Assembly (NCBI GenBank): GCA_014381305.1 | Contig: JACNLW010000033.1 | Location: 1 to 32,377 of the forward strand | Direction of reading: 5' to 3' | Source: Planctomycetota bacterium | GTDB lineage: Bacteria > Planctomycetota > Phycisphaerae > Phycisphaerales > SM1A02 | Length of the DNA stretch: 32,377 nucleotides | Part shown: positions 22,850 to 30,594 of the stretch, one piece after another | How positions within the stretch are numbered: the stretch's first letter is position 1 | How the letters are laid out: each line of letters starts with the position of its first letter | The notes under the pieces: model-generated | The model's input: only the letters and a program-made list of their open reading frames with translations | Told to the model about the DNA's origin: nothing | Databases searched by the model: none | Made by a program: the position numbers and the translations under genes

Positions 22850-24442
22850 ATGCCGTGGCGGCTCTATCGATACATGCTTTTAGATATGCTCCGGCAATTC
22901 GCGCTCACCGCAGCCGTCTTGGTGGTTGTCATTGCATTTGGAGCAGCGATCAAACCACTTTCGAATGACAGTTTGATTTCTCCGCTTGATGCTGCAATAT
23001 TTGTAGGTTACGCCATGATCCCGATGCTGCAGTTCGCGCTTCCATTCGCAGCTGCGTTTGCAGTCACGTTGACTTTTCACCGCCTTTCACAAGACAACGA
23101 AATAATCGCAATGGCAGTTGCTGGTCAATCCTACACTCGAATCTTGGCACCATTTGCAGCGCTTGGACTTTCGTTAACAATTCTGTTGGGCGTACTCACG
23201 CAGTGGGTGATCCCGAGTTTTATTGGAAAGATGGCGGAATCACTCGCAGCAGACATGCCACGAATGCTGACAAGATCTATTCAACAACACGCTCCCTTTG
23301 TCCAAGGTGATTTAGTGATCTGGGCAGAACGAGTTTTCCTTGGCGGAGAGTATGGCGATCGAATAGTGTTAGATCGAGCAGCAGTTGCAAAAGTAAATTC
23401 ACAAAATCGTCCAGAAATGTATCTCACTTCATCCGCAACTTCAATTGACATTGATAAAAAAAACAAAGAATCATCTTTGCATATTCGAAGTATGAATACT
23501 GTGCAATGGACGGATGATGGTGGCGGAGCAGGTTCGACCAGAGGTGCACTTGATAGCAAGTTAACACACGCTATTGGTATGCATTCAGAAACAAATCGCA
23601 GACCCGCAACGATGACTCGAAGCGAATTGTTACACGCAGAAGAAAATCCCGCACTCTATCCACCAGTAAGAAAAGCGGTTGAGTATCTTCGAGATCAAAT
23701 TATTTTGCAAGAATATTGGAATTCTTTGTCAGCATATTTCAACACAAAGAATGAAATGAGGTTTATATCTTCAATCAATAATCAACATTTTAATGTGAAA
23801 GCAAATCGTGTTACAAATGGCAAATTCAGAGGAAAAATTGAAGTGGATTTGACAAGAAGGAGTGGAGAGACAAGTCTACTCATTCCCCAAACAGCTCGTT
23901 TGAAACCAGATCAAGCTGAGGACGGAACAATTACTTCTTTGACACTTTTGTTAGGCGAAGTTCGCGTTGGTGTTGGCGAAATAGGCGAAAATCGCCGGAC
24001 TGAATTACAGATTCAGGCGCTGCATGTGGATGCTGACATTGCAATACCAACGATTGGCAACAATATTCCTGAGTTGCTCTCGAGAGCAAGCGACATTGAA
24101 AAAGGCTCAATTCCAAATGCAGTAAAACGGCTTCTTGTACATTTACAAAATCTACAAGAGCAAGTTATAAGTAGAATTAACCAACGGTGGGCAATGAGTG
24201 CAAGTGCAGTATTGATAGTTCTACTTGGTAGTATTACTGCAATTCGATTTCGTAACAAAACAGCACTAGGCACATTCACAAGAGTGTTCTTTCCGACGGT
24301 TGTTGCTGTGATCCTCGTCTTCGCAGGAGGTCAGATTGTTCGTGATGGACGAATGGCTTTTGGGTTTACCATCATGTGGTCAGGAAACATTGGAATGCTT
24401 ATTCTCATTCTGTTTTCGTGGAAGAAACTGAGGATCCACTAA
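22850..24442 (+). CDS. lptF: LptF/LptG-family permease (LPS export), long form
   Basis: This 530-residue membrane protein has three N-terminal membrane segments (about 15-35, 47-75, 98-120) with the conserved LPFAAAFAVTLTFHRLSQDNEIIAMAVAG coupling-helix region, a large extracytoplasmic part (about 121-445) and three C-terminal segments from about 450. YjgP/YjgQ proteins form, with LptB, the ABC exporter that extracts lipopolysaccharide from the inner membrane. The external part is roughly twice the usual size (E. coli LptF is about 366 residues in all). The second permease gene follows without a gap, and the pair points to a Gram-negative outer membrane. Confidence 0.88.
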   Translation: MPWRLYRYMLLDMLRQFALTAAVLVVVIAFGAAIKPLSNDSLISPLDAAIFVGYAMIPMLQFALPFAAAFAVTLTFHRLSQDNEIIAMAVAGQSYTRILAPFAALGLSLTILLGVLTQWVIPSFIGKMAESLAADMPRMLTRSIQQHAPFVQGDLVIWAERVFLGGEYGDRIVLDRAAVAKVNSQNRPEMYLTSSATSIDIDKKNKESSLHIRSMNTVQWTDDGGGAGSTRGALDSKLTHAIGMHSETNRRPATMTRSELLHAEENPALYPPVRKAVEYLRDQIILQEYWNSLSAYFNTKNEMRFISSINNQHFNVKANRVTNGKFRGKIEVDLTRRSGETSLLIPQTARLKPDQAEDGTITSLTLLLGEVRVGVGEIGENRRTELQIQALHVDADIAIPTIGNNIPELLSRASDIEKGSIPNAVKRLLVHLQNLQEQVISRINQRWAMSASAVLIVLLGSITAIRFRNKTALGTFTRVFFPTVVAVILVFAGGQIVRDGRMAFGFTIMWSGNIGMLILILFSWKKLRIH

Positions 24443-25567
24443 ATGAGTAAGTTGACAAAATCAATTGTGACACGCATGACGATGAATTTCATCATCTTGT
24501 TTGTTTTGATATTTGTTCTTGGTTCTATGATAGATCTTATTGTGAATCTCGAAGAATTTGATAAAGCCGCTGTGAGAATGGCTGAAGATGGTGGAATATT
24601 TGCAAGAATTTACGCCATTTTGTACGTTGCAGTTGGTTTTGAAGGACCTCGAGTTTTTCAAGTGTATGCTTATTTTCACGGACTTATCGCAATTGGTGCA
24701 ATGGGTTTCACCGCAGCACAAATGTGGAAATCTCGTGAGTTTGTTGCAATGATGGCTGCGGGCATCTCACTTCGCAGTGTTGCAACGCCATTTATAGCGG
24801 TTGCGTGTTTCATCAGTGGAGTTGCACTTTTAAATCAAGAATTTATGTTGCCAAATGTGGCACCACTATTACTTCGATCACATGGTGATGTTGGAAATGA
24901 TTCTGTACAAGCGTTTCCTGTGCCATTTACTCCCGACCGAAACAACACACTCTTGATCGCTTCATCTCTTGATCCTGCAACTGGAATTCTCTCGTACCCA
25001 ACTTTTTTAATTCGCAACAAAACCGGTCAAATGATCCAACGAGTGTACGCAACAAACGCAACTTGGGATGGCGAAAAACTTGGTTGGGCATTAGAAGATG
25101 GAAAATCATCACTGATCACAACAGGAGATGAGAAGAATCAAGTAACAGCCTACGCACCAGAAGATGTTGCGTTTTTCGAAACTGATCTTTCTCCCCATTT
25201 GCTTACATTACATCGATACGGACAATATCTCGGTCTACTTGGCATTTCTCAACTCAATCAAATGTTGGAAACGGTGGGCACTTTTGATATTGGATTACTA
25301 AAACGCCACTGGTATGCAAGGTTTTCAACAATTGCGATGAATATTTTTGCAATGTTGATAGTGATCCCGCTCTTTGTTACAAAAGAACAGATATCAATTG
25401 TCCGACAGTCCGTTCGGTGCGCAGGTATCTCAATCACGATTTTGTTTGGTGGTTCTTTTGTTATGTTAATGGCATTGCCCGGAATTCCAGCAATCGCTAG
25501 CGTGTTTTTGCCAGCCATTCTGTTGTTCCCATTTGCATTGGCGCGAATGGCTTCAATAAAAACGTAA
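24443..25567 (+). CDS. lptG: LptF/LptG-family permease (LPS export)
   Basis: This 374-residue protein has the family layout: N-terminal membrane helix (MNFIILFVLIFVLGSMIDLIVNLEEF), a second pair including REFVAMMAAGISLRSVATPF, an external domain (about 125-270) and three C-terminal segments (AMNIFAMLIVIPLFV and following). It would pair with the preceding permease in the LPS exporter. The ATG directly follows the upstream TAA, and GAGGA about 9 nt upstream lies inside the upstream gene. It converges on the PpiC gene with 4 nt between stop codons. Confidence 0.88.
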   Translation: MSKLTKSIVTRMTMNFIILFVLIFVLGSMIDLIVNLEEFDKAAVRMAEDGGIFARIYAILYVAVGFEGPRVFQVYAYFHGLIAIGAMGFTAAQMWKSREFVAMMAAGISLRSVATPFIAVACFISGVALLNQEFMLPNVAPLLLRSHGDVGNDSVQAFPVPFTPDRNNTLLIASSLDPATGILSYPTFLIRNKTGQMIQRVYATNATWDGEKLGWALEDGKSSLITTGDEKNQVTAYAPEDVAFFETDLSPHLLTLHRYGQYLGLLGISQLNQMLETVGTFDIGLLKRHWYARFSTIAMNIFAMLIVIPLFVTKEQISIVRQSVRCAGISITILFGGSFVMLMALPGIPAIASVFLPAILLFPFALARMASIKT

Positions 25568-25571
25568 CTTT

Positions 25572-26504
25572 TTATCGTTGCGATGCTCGTTTTAATGTTG
25601 GATCAATGATATTCGGATTTATATTTGCACGGAGTCGTTTGGATAACTGATCCATTTCTAGTTGCTCCATTGCTAGCCTGCTCAATTGTTCCATCTCTTC
25701 TCGGACGTCGGCAAGGTGAACGGTTTGCACTGTTGGGGGGTCGGTCACAGTGATGAGCAACCAGCGGTCTTCGATTAATATTGGGGGTGAACAATCACCA
25801 ACTTCTAATGTTTGGATCAGTTCTCGAACTGAAGTTGGCCAAAGCGGATCTGCTGGGCTAATTGGTGCAACGACGCCGCCCATTGGACTGCTTGGATCAA
25901 TGGAGATGCGTTGTGCAACAGTTGCGAAAGATTCTCCATCCTGAATATTTCTTCGCGCTTGTGAAGCTTGGTCCAGTGTCGATGTAACGAGTATTTGTAC
26001 AGGGAATTTTGGGCCATGCAGTAAGGCAAACATTCTCTGTACAGAGGCATCTGTGATATTAATATTTTGTTGCACAAGTTTTCTTAACCCAGCATTTCTT
26101 TTACAAAGTGCTTGAAGGCGAATTTTTCCGTAGCCACGTTTTGCTAATATGAGATTGAGATCAGAAGCGGAATTGTTTTGGAGCGTGCGGAGAAGAACAT
26201 TTCTCTCGAAATTAATTTCTTCATGGGTTAACTCGGGTAAGTGATGTTGGTCGAACGCATGTTGAATTGCGCGGCTAAGCAACAGATCTTGGAAGATTTC
26301 ATCACCACTTGATTCAACTAAATGATCCCACATATCTTGCCGAGTTATTGATTGCCCAGAAACGATTGCAACTACTCTAGAAGGAGTTTTTCGATCTATT
26401 TTGACTTTATTTTGAAATGGTTTCGATGTTTTTTCTCCGCAACCGAGAAAAAATGCAAGAATGATCAAGACAAATACAGGTAGGTTGAGTATTCTGTGGT
26501 TCAT
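25572..26504 (-). CDS. PpiC/parvulin-type peptidyl-prolyl isomerase lipoprotein
   Basis: This 310-residue protein begins with a lipoprotein signal (MNHRILNLPVFVLIILAFFLGC), then a SurA/PrsA-like N-terminal helical region (ESSGDEIFQDLLLSRAIQHAFDQH) and a parvulin domain in the C-terminal half (ILVTSTLDQASQARRNIQDG, FATVAQRISIDPSSPMGG and VGDCSPPILIEDRWLLITV). It probably assists folding of exported proteins. Upstream in-frame codons (to 26717) lie on the complement of the zinc-ribbon gene and read as a shadow, so the ATG at 26504 is chosen. That ATG overlaps the ATG of the divergent neighbour by 2 bp. TATCCT (26520-26515) lies 10 nt upstream. Confidence 0.82.
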   Translation of the reverse strand: MNHRILNLPVFVLIILAFFLGCGEKTSKPFQNKVKIDRKTPSRVVAIVSGQSITRQDMWDHLVESSGDEIFQDLLLSRAIQHAFDQHHLPELTHEEINFERNVLLRTLQNNSASDLNLILAKRGYGKIRLQALCKRNAGLRKLVQQNINITDASVQRMFALLHGPKFPVQILVTSTLDQASQARRNIQDGESFATVAQRISIDPSSPMGGVVAPISPADPLWPTSVRELIQTLEVGDCSPPILIEDRWLLITVTDPPTVQTVHLADVREEMEQLSRLAMEQLEMDQLSKRLRANINPNIIDPTLKRASQR

Positions 26505-27204
26505 GGCTAAGCAAAGGATACTCGCCTGCCCACTGTGTGGGGAGACCCAATATGAACAATCCGTATGCAAGCAATGCGGGGGTAAGTTAGACGCAGATGG
26601 TCTTCTTTTGGCTGAAGCATCATTTGGTCCTTGGTTTATACGCGACGAGGACAATCCATTCGCGCCAGGAATGACGTATGACCTTCTCGTTGAAAAAATA
26701 GGAGACAAGAAGCTCAATCGATTTTCTCTTGTCAGAGGTCCGACGACAAGGCAATTGTGGATTCTTGCAAAAAGAGTACCGGGAATTGCACATCTTCTTG
26801 GTCGTTGCCATCGCTGTGATGAACATGTTGATCCTACTTCACTCGCATGTCATATGTGCGATGTTGCTTTTGGCGGATATCGAGATCGAGATTCTCTTGG
26901 GCTCGAAGAAAACAAATCGAAGAAAGTGGAAGCAAACGGAGTTTCTTCTTTTTTAGGTGACACAGCGATTTTTGAAACGTGCTCGGAGCCGCTCTCAGTG
27001 CCAATTCGAGCACAACCCAATACGGAGCGGGCAGAGAACAATAGTGACAATGACAGTGATGGTGCTGTACGTGACGAACCGGGAAGTCCTGCCTTTAGAG
27101 CACTCCAGCGCCACGTCAATAGTGTGCAGCGGACCAATCGGATCTTGATGGTAGCGTTGGGTGCCGTTTGCCTAATTTTGGTTTTAGTCATCGTGATGCG
27201 GTAG
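26503..27204 (+). CDS. Zinc-ribbon membrane protein with a GYF-like middle domain, function unknown
   Basis: This 233-residue protein has two treble-clef-like cysteine pairs: CPLC/CKQC (Cys9, 12, 22, 25) and CHRC/CHMC (Cys102, 105, 116, 119). Between them, residues 41-100 (GPWFIRDEDNPFAPGMTYDL, then RQLWILAKRVPGIAHLLG) resemble a GYF_2-type domain. An acidic, Asn/Asp-rich linker (about 155-195) leads to one C-terminal membrane helix (MVALGAVCLILVLVIVM), so it is a tail-anchored cytoplasmic protein. I do not recognise a function. An upstream in-frame ATG (26461) would add 14 residues antisense to the PpiC signal peptide. TATTCT (26490-26495) is 7 nt before the chosen ATG. Confidence 0.75.
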   Translation: MAKQRILACPLCGETQYEQSVCKQCGGKLDADGLLLAEASFGPWFIRDEDNPFAPGMTYDLLVEKIGDKKLNRFSLVRGPTTRQLWILAKRVPGIAHLLGRCHRCDEHVDPTSLACHMCDVAFGGYRDRDSLGLEENKSKKVEANGVSSFLGDTAIFETCSEPLSVPIRAQPNTERAENNSDNDSDGAVRDEPGSPAFRALQRHVNSVQRTNRILMVALGAVCLILVLVIVMR

Positions 27205-27246
27205 GGCGCTAGAGGGGTTACCGGACTTGGACAAGAGAGATTATCG

Positions 27247-27292
27247 AAGGAGGGGGCATCATGCCGATGGCTTCTTGACTGCCATTTGGCAG
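27247..27292 (+). other. Possible five-codon leader peptide and hairpin upstream of fliW
   Basis: AAGGAGG (27247-27253), the strongest Shine-Dalgarno in the window, sits 7 nt before ATG CCG ATG GCT TCT TGA (27261-27278). A perfect palindrome CTGCCA-TT-TGGCAG (27279-27292) follows the stop codon at once. The arrangement resembles an upstream regulatory reading frame, but it could be chance or a decayed gene. Confidence 0.3.
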
Positions 27293-27398
27293 TGGGATCA
27301 GCGCGGCGGCTCTCGTTGTTTCCCCTCGGACAGGATGTTCGCTCGCTGAGTTTGCGAGGACCGAAGGATTGAGTCAGACCGCAAGGATTGCGATACAC

Positions 27399-27842
27399 AT
27401 GAAAGTGCAGACAACGAGATTTGGATCAGTCGAGGTCGATGCGACTAGAATCATAGAGTTTCCATCGGGCTTGCTTGGTTTTTCAAGTTATACAACATAC
27501 GCACTCTTACAACCCGACGATGACGGGCTTTTTTATTGGCTTCAATCAACTGAAGCGCCCGAATTGGCTTTTGTTGTCACTGATCCATCTACTTGGGTAC
27601 CAGAATATCAAGCGAATGTGCGCAGAGAGCAAATGGATGAACTAGAGCTCACAGATTTAGATGCTGCACAAACATTCGTAATTGTAAACAAATACGATCT
27701 TGCCTTGACAGTCAATTTGCAAGGTCCAATTGTCGTAAATTTAGGAAGTAGAAAAGCAATGCAGCTTGTACTGGTGGACAAGCGTTGGACAACTCGCCAC
27801 GAGATTGTTCGTATTGCTTCGGAGCAACGCATTTCTGCTTAA
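27399..27842 (+). CDS. fliW: Flagellar assembly factor FliW
   Basis: This 147-residue protein matches FliW: MKVQTTRFGSVEVD, the signature EFPSGLLGFSSYTTYALL, then LAFVVTDPSTWVPEY and AMQLVLVDKRW. FliW binds flagellin and sequesters CsrA, linking flagellin level to translation control. The ATG at 27399 is preferred; an in-frame TTG at 27369 lies in the leader. AAGGA is present about 10 nt upstream. csrA follows after 83 nt, the standard partnership. No other flagellar gene is in the window. Confidence 0.93.
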   Translation: MKVQTTRFGSVEVDATRIIEFPSGLLGFSSYTTYALLQPDDDGLFYWLQSTEAPELAFVVTDPSTWVPEYQANVRREQMDELELTDLDAAQTFVIVNKYDLALTVNLQGPIVVNLGSRKAMQLVLVDKRWTTRHEIVRIASEQRISA

Positions 27843-27859
27843 TTTGAATCTATATAACT

Positions 27860-27920
27860 GGGAAAGTCCAAGGAAGGACTCCCACGTGCTGTATTGCACA
27901 AAACCCTTGAGGAAGGACCC
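27860..27920 (+). promoter_or_regulatory. csrA leader with a GGA-loop hairpin and GGA-containing Shine-Dalgarno (probable CsrA autoregulation)
   Basis: The stem AGTCC (27865-27869)/GGACT (27876-27880), extended by GGG (27860-27862)/CCC (27881-27883), presents the loop AAGGAA, which fits the preferred CsrA site (GGA in a hairpin loop). A second pair of GGA motifs lies in the Shine-Dalgarno AGGAAGGA (27910-27917), 8 nt before the csrA ATG. A CsrA dimer bridging the two would block translation. Binding is inferred. Confidence 0.5.
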
Positions 27921-27925
27921 TAACT

Positions 27926-28159
27926 ATGCTAGTTCTATCACGCCATCGGGACGAAACAATTATGATCGGTGATGACATTGAGTTGACCATCGTGGATATC
28001 CGAGGAGACAAAGTTCGCATCGGTGTGAAAGCTCCATCGAATATACCAGTGCATCGAAAAGAAGTGTACGATGCGATTCGGCTTGAAAACGAGGGTGCCT
28101 CGGAGTTTAACCAGAGCGATCTGAAAGAAGTTAGACCGCCCCGTATCGCAGGAATGTGA
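27926..28159 (+). CDS. csrA: Carbon storage regulator CsrA
   Basis: This 77-residue RNA-binding protein is a clear CsrA: MLVLSRHRDETIMIGDDIELTIVDIRGDKVRIGV, then PVHRKEVYDAI with the RNA-contacting Arg. It binds GGA motifs near ribosome sites and represses or stabilises mRNAs. Its tail is slightly longer than in E. coli (61 residues). It follows fliW and is likely antagonised by FliW. The stop codon is 3 nt from the end of the convergent pgi gene, leaving no room for a separate terminator. Confidence 0.96.
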   Translation: MLVLSRHRDETIMIGDDIELTIVDIRGDKVRIGVKAPSNIPVHRKEVYDAIRLENEGASEFNQSDLKEVRPPRIAGM

Positions 28160-28162
28160 TCG

Positions 28163-29398
28163 TCACCGCAACTTATCAGCAGTCAATATTTTTCCAAGTT
28201 CGACACCGGGCTGATCGTATGGATTCACATTGAGTAGACAGCCTGCTAGGGCGGTTGTTATTTCCCAAAGTGCGAAGAACTGTCCAATGGCATGCGCATT
28301 CACTTCCGGAAGTGTTAATGTCCACGCGACTTGTTCTGCTTCAGAAACTGCTTGCGTAGTTGCTTCTTGCTCTGCAATCAAGACCTGCCGCATTGTTTTG
28401 TCGCAGAGCCATGATATATTTTTTGATATTGTTTGTTCACCTAAAGAAATGTCATCATCACAGGCAACACCAATGAAACCAATAACTTTATCTGCGGGAC
28501 CTTCACGCCAAAGTTGTAACATGGAGTGTTGATCAGTTGCGCCAATTGCAACGAGTGGAGTTGGTCCGATTCGAACACCATTTTCATTTATTTTCCCAAG
28601 TGATTCGGACCAAAGTTGTACCCACCAATGCGAGAGATTTGTTAAGCCGGTGCAGTATGGCATCATCACTTGTGTTGTTCTATTTTCAACAACATACCCC
28701 GCAAGAAAGGTTGCAAGTGAAAATGCAATGTTGTCTGTTGATTTGCAATGCGCTGCCATTTCTTTGGCACCATCGAGCAAAGCAACAATGTCAACTCCGC
28801 ACATTGCGGCTGGAAACAATCCAACTGGTGATAAGACACTGAACCGTCCACCGACCCCTTCAGGAACGAGGAGTGTTTCCCAACCCTTTTTACTCGCAAA
28901 ATCTCTGAGTGATCCAGTTTCTCCTGTGATTGCAACAAAGGTTGCTGAGGATAACTCCCGCATTGCAACCATGAGATTTGCTGCAATTTCTACGGTTTCA
29001 CCTGATTTTGAGATGACGCAAACAACAGTGTGTTCTAGTTGAGGGTCATCTGTTTTAATCGTGTCAAAAGTTGAAGCGACAACTGTTGGGTCGATGTTGT
29101 CAAGCACAAACAATCGAGGACCGTTCCGTTTCTCGTGTGAAAGAAGATTCCAGTTTGGATCTAACAAAGCGTTTTGAATCGCTTTTAATCCAAGTGACGA
29201 TCCCCCAATACCAATGACAAGTAAGTTTGTACAGTTTGGTCGCAAAGACGAAACAAGGGCGTTGACATTTCTTTCATTCTCTGACCGCAGTGGTCCATCC
29301 CAAAGATCTCGCCATTGCTCATTTTTACTTTGAACTGATTCAACAAGATCAAAATTTTGTTGTGGCGGAGTTCCAAGGATGAGATTGATCATTTTCAT
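28163..29398 (-). CDS. pgi: Glucose-6-phosphate isomerase
   Basis: This 411-residue enzyme interconverts glucose-6-phosphate and fructose-6-phosphate. Visible are VIGIGGSSLGLKA, VISKSGETVEIAANL, VPEGVGGRFSVLSPVGLFPAA, WVQLWSESLGK, GATDQHSMLQL (catalytic His region) and NPYDQPGVELGK. Length matches the shorter bacterial form. It is the last gene of the operon that starts with cystathionine beta-synthase and overlaps its upstream neighbour by ATGA (29395-29398). Confidence 0.94.
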   Translation of the reverse strand: MKMINLILGTPPQQNFDLVESVQSKNEQWRDLWDGPLRSENERNVNALVSSLRPNCTNLLVIGIGGSSLGLKAIQNALLDPNWNLLSHEKRNGPRLFVLDNIDPTVVASTFDTIKTDDPQLEHTVVCVISKSGETVEIAANLMVAMRELSSATFVAITGETGSLRDFASKKGWETLLVPEGVGGRFSVLSPVGLFPAAMCGVDIVALLDGAKEMAAHCKSTDNIAFSLATFLAGYVVENRTTQVMMPYCTGLTNLSHWWVQLWSESLGKINENGVRIGPTPLVAIGATDQHSMLQLWREGPADKVIGFIGVACDDDISLGEQTISKNISWLCDKTMRQVLIAEQEATTQAVSEAEQVAWTLTLPEVNAHAIGQFFALWEITTALAGCLLNVNPYDQPGVELGKILTADKLR

Positions 29399-30594
29399 TG
29401 TGACTGTAATGCTTGCTCTAAATCTTCTAGTAAGTCTTCGCAGTCTTCAATTCCGATGCTAAGACGAACAAGCCCATCGTCAATACCAAGAGTTTCTCGC
29501 ATTTCTGGAGGAACCGATGCGTGTGTCATAATTGCAGGGTGTTCTACGAGTGATTCAACACCACCAAGAGATTCGGCAAGTGCAAAAATACGAAGTTTTT
29601 CTAGGAAAGTTCTACTTGCATCAAGCCCACCATGGAGAATGCATGTGATCATGCCTCCGCCTGCAATCGTGCCATCCATTGTCATTTGTTTTTTCGCAAT
29701 CTCGTATTGAGGGTGACTTGGGAGTCCAGGATAGATGACGCGGTCAATGGCATCGTGTTGTTCTAACCATGATGCAATACGAAGTGCGCTTTCACAATGT
29801 CTTCGCATTCGAAGACCAAGAGTTTTGATGCCTCGGAGTGCAAGATAAGAGTCAAAGGGACCAAGTACAGAGCCGACGGAGTTTTGAAGGAACCGTATTC
29901 TTTCTGCTAATTCTTTTTGTCCTGTTACGAGAATACCGCACACCACATCGCTGTGTCCGCCAATATATTTCGTGCCCGAATGCATCACAATATCGAAACC
30001 GAGAGAGAGCGGAAGTTGAATCGCTGGTGTTGCGAACGTGTTGTCGCAAGCAAGCAAAATGCCTCGATCTTTTGCAATTGTTGCAATCGCTTCAAGGTCG
30101 ACTATTTTTAGCGTTGGATTTGTTGGTGTTTCGATCCAGATAAGTTTTGTGTTTTCTTGAATTGCATCTGCAAGTGCATCCGCATTGGTGAGATCAACGT
30201 GGGAAAACTCTAGCCCTGCGGATCTTTCTCTTACTTTAGAGAAGAGACGATGTGTTCCACCGTAGAGGTCGTCCATGGCAACGATATGATCTCCACAGTC
30301 GAACAATTCGAGAAGTGTTCCGATTGCAGCCATTCCACTGGCAAACGCAAATCCACCGTAGGAAGCATCATCTGCTTCAGTGAGATCAGACCCCTCAAGC
30401 CTTGCGATGCATCGTTCCATCGCGTACCGAGTTGGGTTGTGGCTTCTGGTGTATTCGAAACCTTTGTGCACACCGGGCGATTCTTGCACGTAGGTGGAAG
30501 AAAGGAAGACGGGCGGCATCACTGCACCGGTTACAGGTTCGGGAGACTGTCCTGCATGGACAACTTTTGAATCAAATCGTTTGGTATTGGTCAA
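29395..30594 (-). CDS. Cystathionine gamma-lyase (or gamma-synthase), PLP-dependent
   Basis: This 399-residue Cys/Met-metabolism enzyme has FDSKVVHAGQ, PPVFLSSTYVQ, YTRSHNPTRYAMERCIARLEG, FASGMAAI, DDLYGGTHRLF, DNTFATPAIQLPL and the PLP-lysine segment HSGTKYIGGHSDV. Sequence alone does not separate lyase from synthase, but the adjacent cystathionine beta-synthase favours the lyase: reverse transsulfuration from homocysteine to cysteine. The start appears to be TTG at 30594, overlapping the upstream stop as TTGA; no ATG occurs before well inside the domain, so translation probably depends on coupling. Confidence 0.9.
   Translation of the reverse strand: MTNTKRFDSKVVHAGQSPEPVTGAVMPPVFLSSTYVQESPGVHKGFEYTRSHNPTRYAMERCIARLEGSDLTEADDASYGGFAFASGMAAIGTLLELFDCGDHIVAMDDLYGGTHRLFSKVRERSAGLEFSHVDLTNADALADAIQENTKLIWIETPTNPTLKIVDLEAIATIAKDRGILLACDNTFATPAIQLPLSLGFDIVMHSGTKYIGGHSDVVCGILVTGQKELAERIRFLQNSVGSVLGPFDSYLALRGIKTLGLRMRRHCESALRIASWLEQHDAIDRVIYPGLPSHPQYEIAKKQMTMDGTIAGGGMITCILHGGLDASRTFLEKLRIFALAESLGGVESLVEHPAIMTHASVPPEMRETLGIDDGLVRLSIGIEDCEDLLEDLEQALQSQ

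Noticed and set aside
26505-26717. N-terminal extension of the PpiC protein by 71 residues
   Set aside because: It would bury a good lipoprotein signal inside the protein and is antisense to conserved cysteine motifs of the neighbouring gene.
26850-27398. Minus-strand 182-codon frame opposite the zinc-ribbon gene and the fliW leader
   Set aside because: Ser/Arg/Thr/Pro-rich translation with no recognisable pattern and no promoter; the opposite strand encodes clear zinc-binding motifs.
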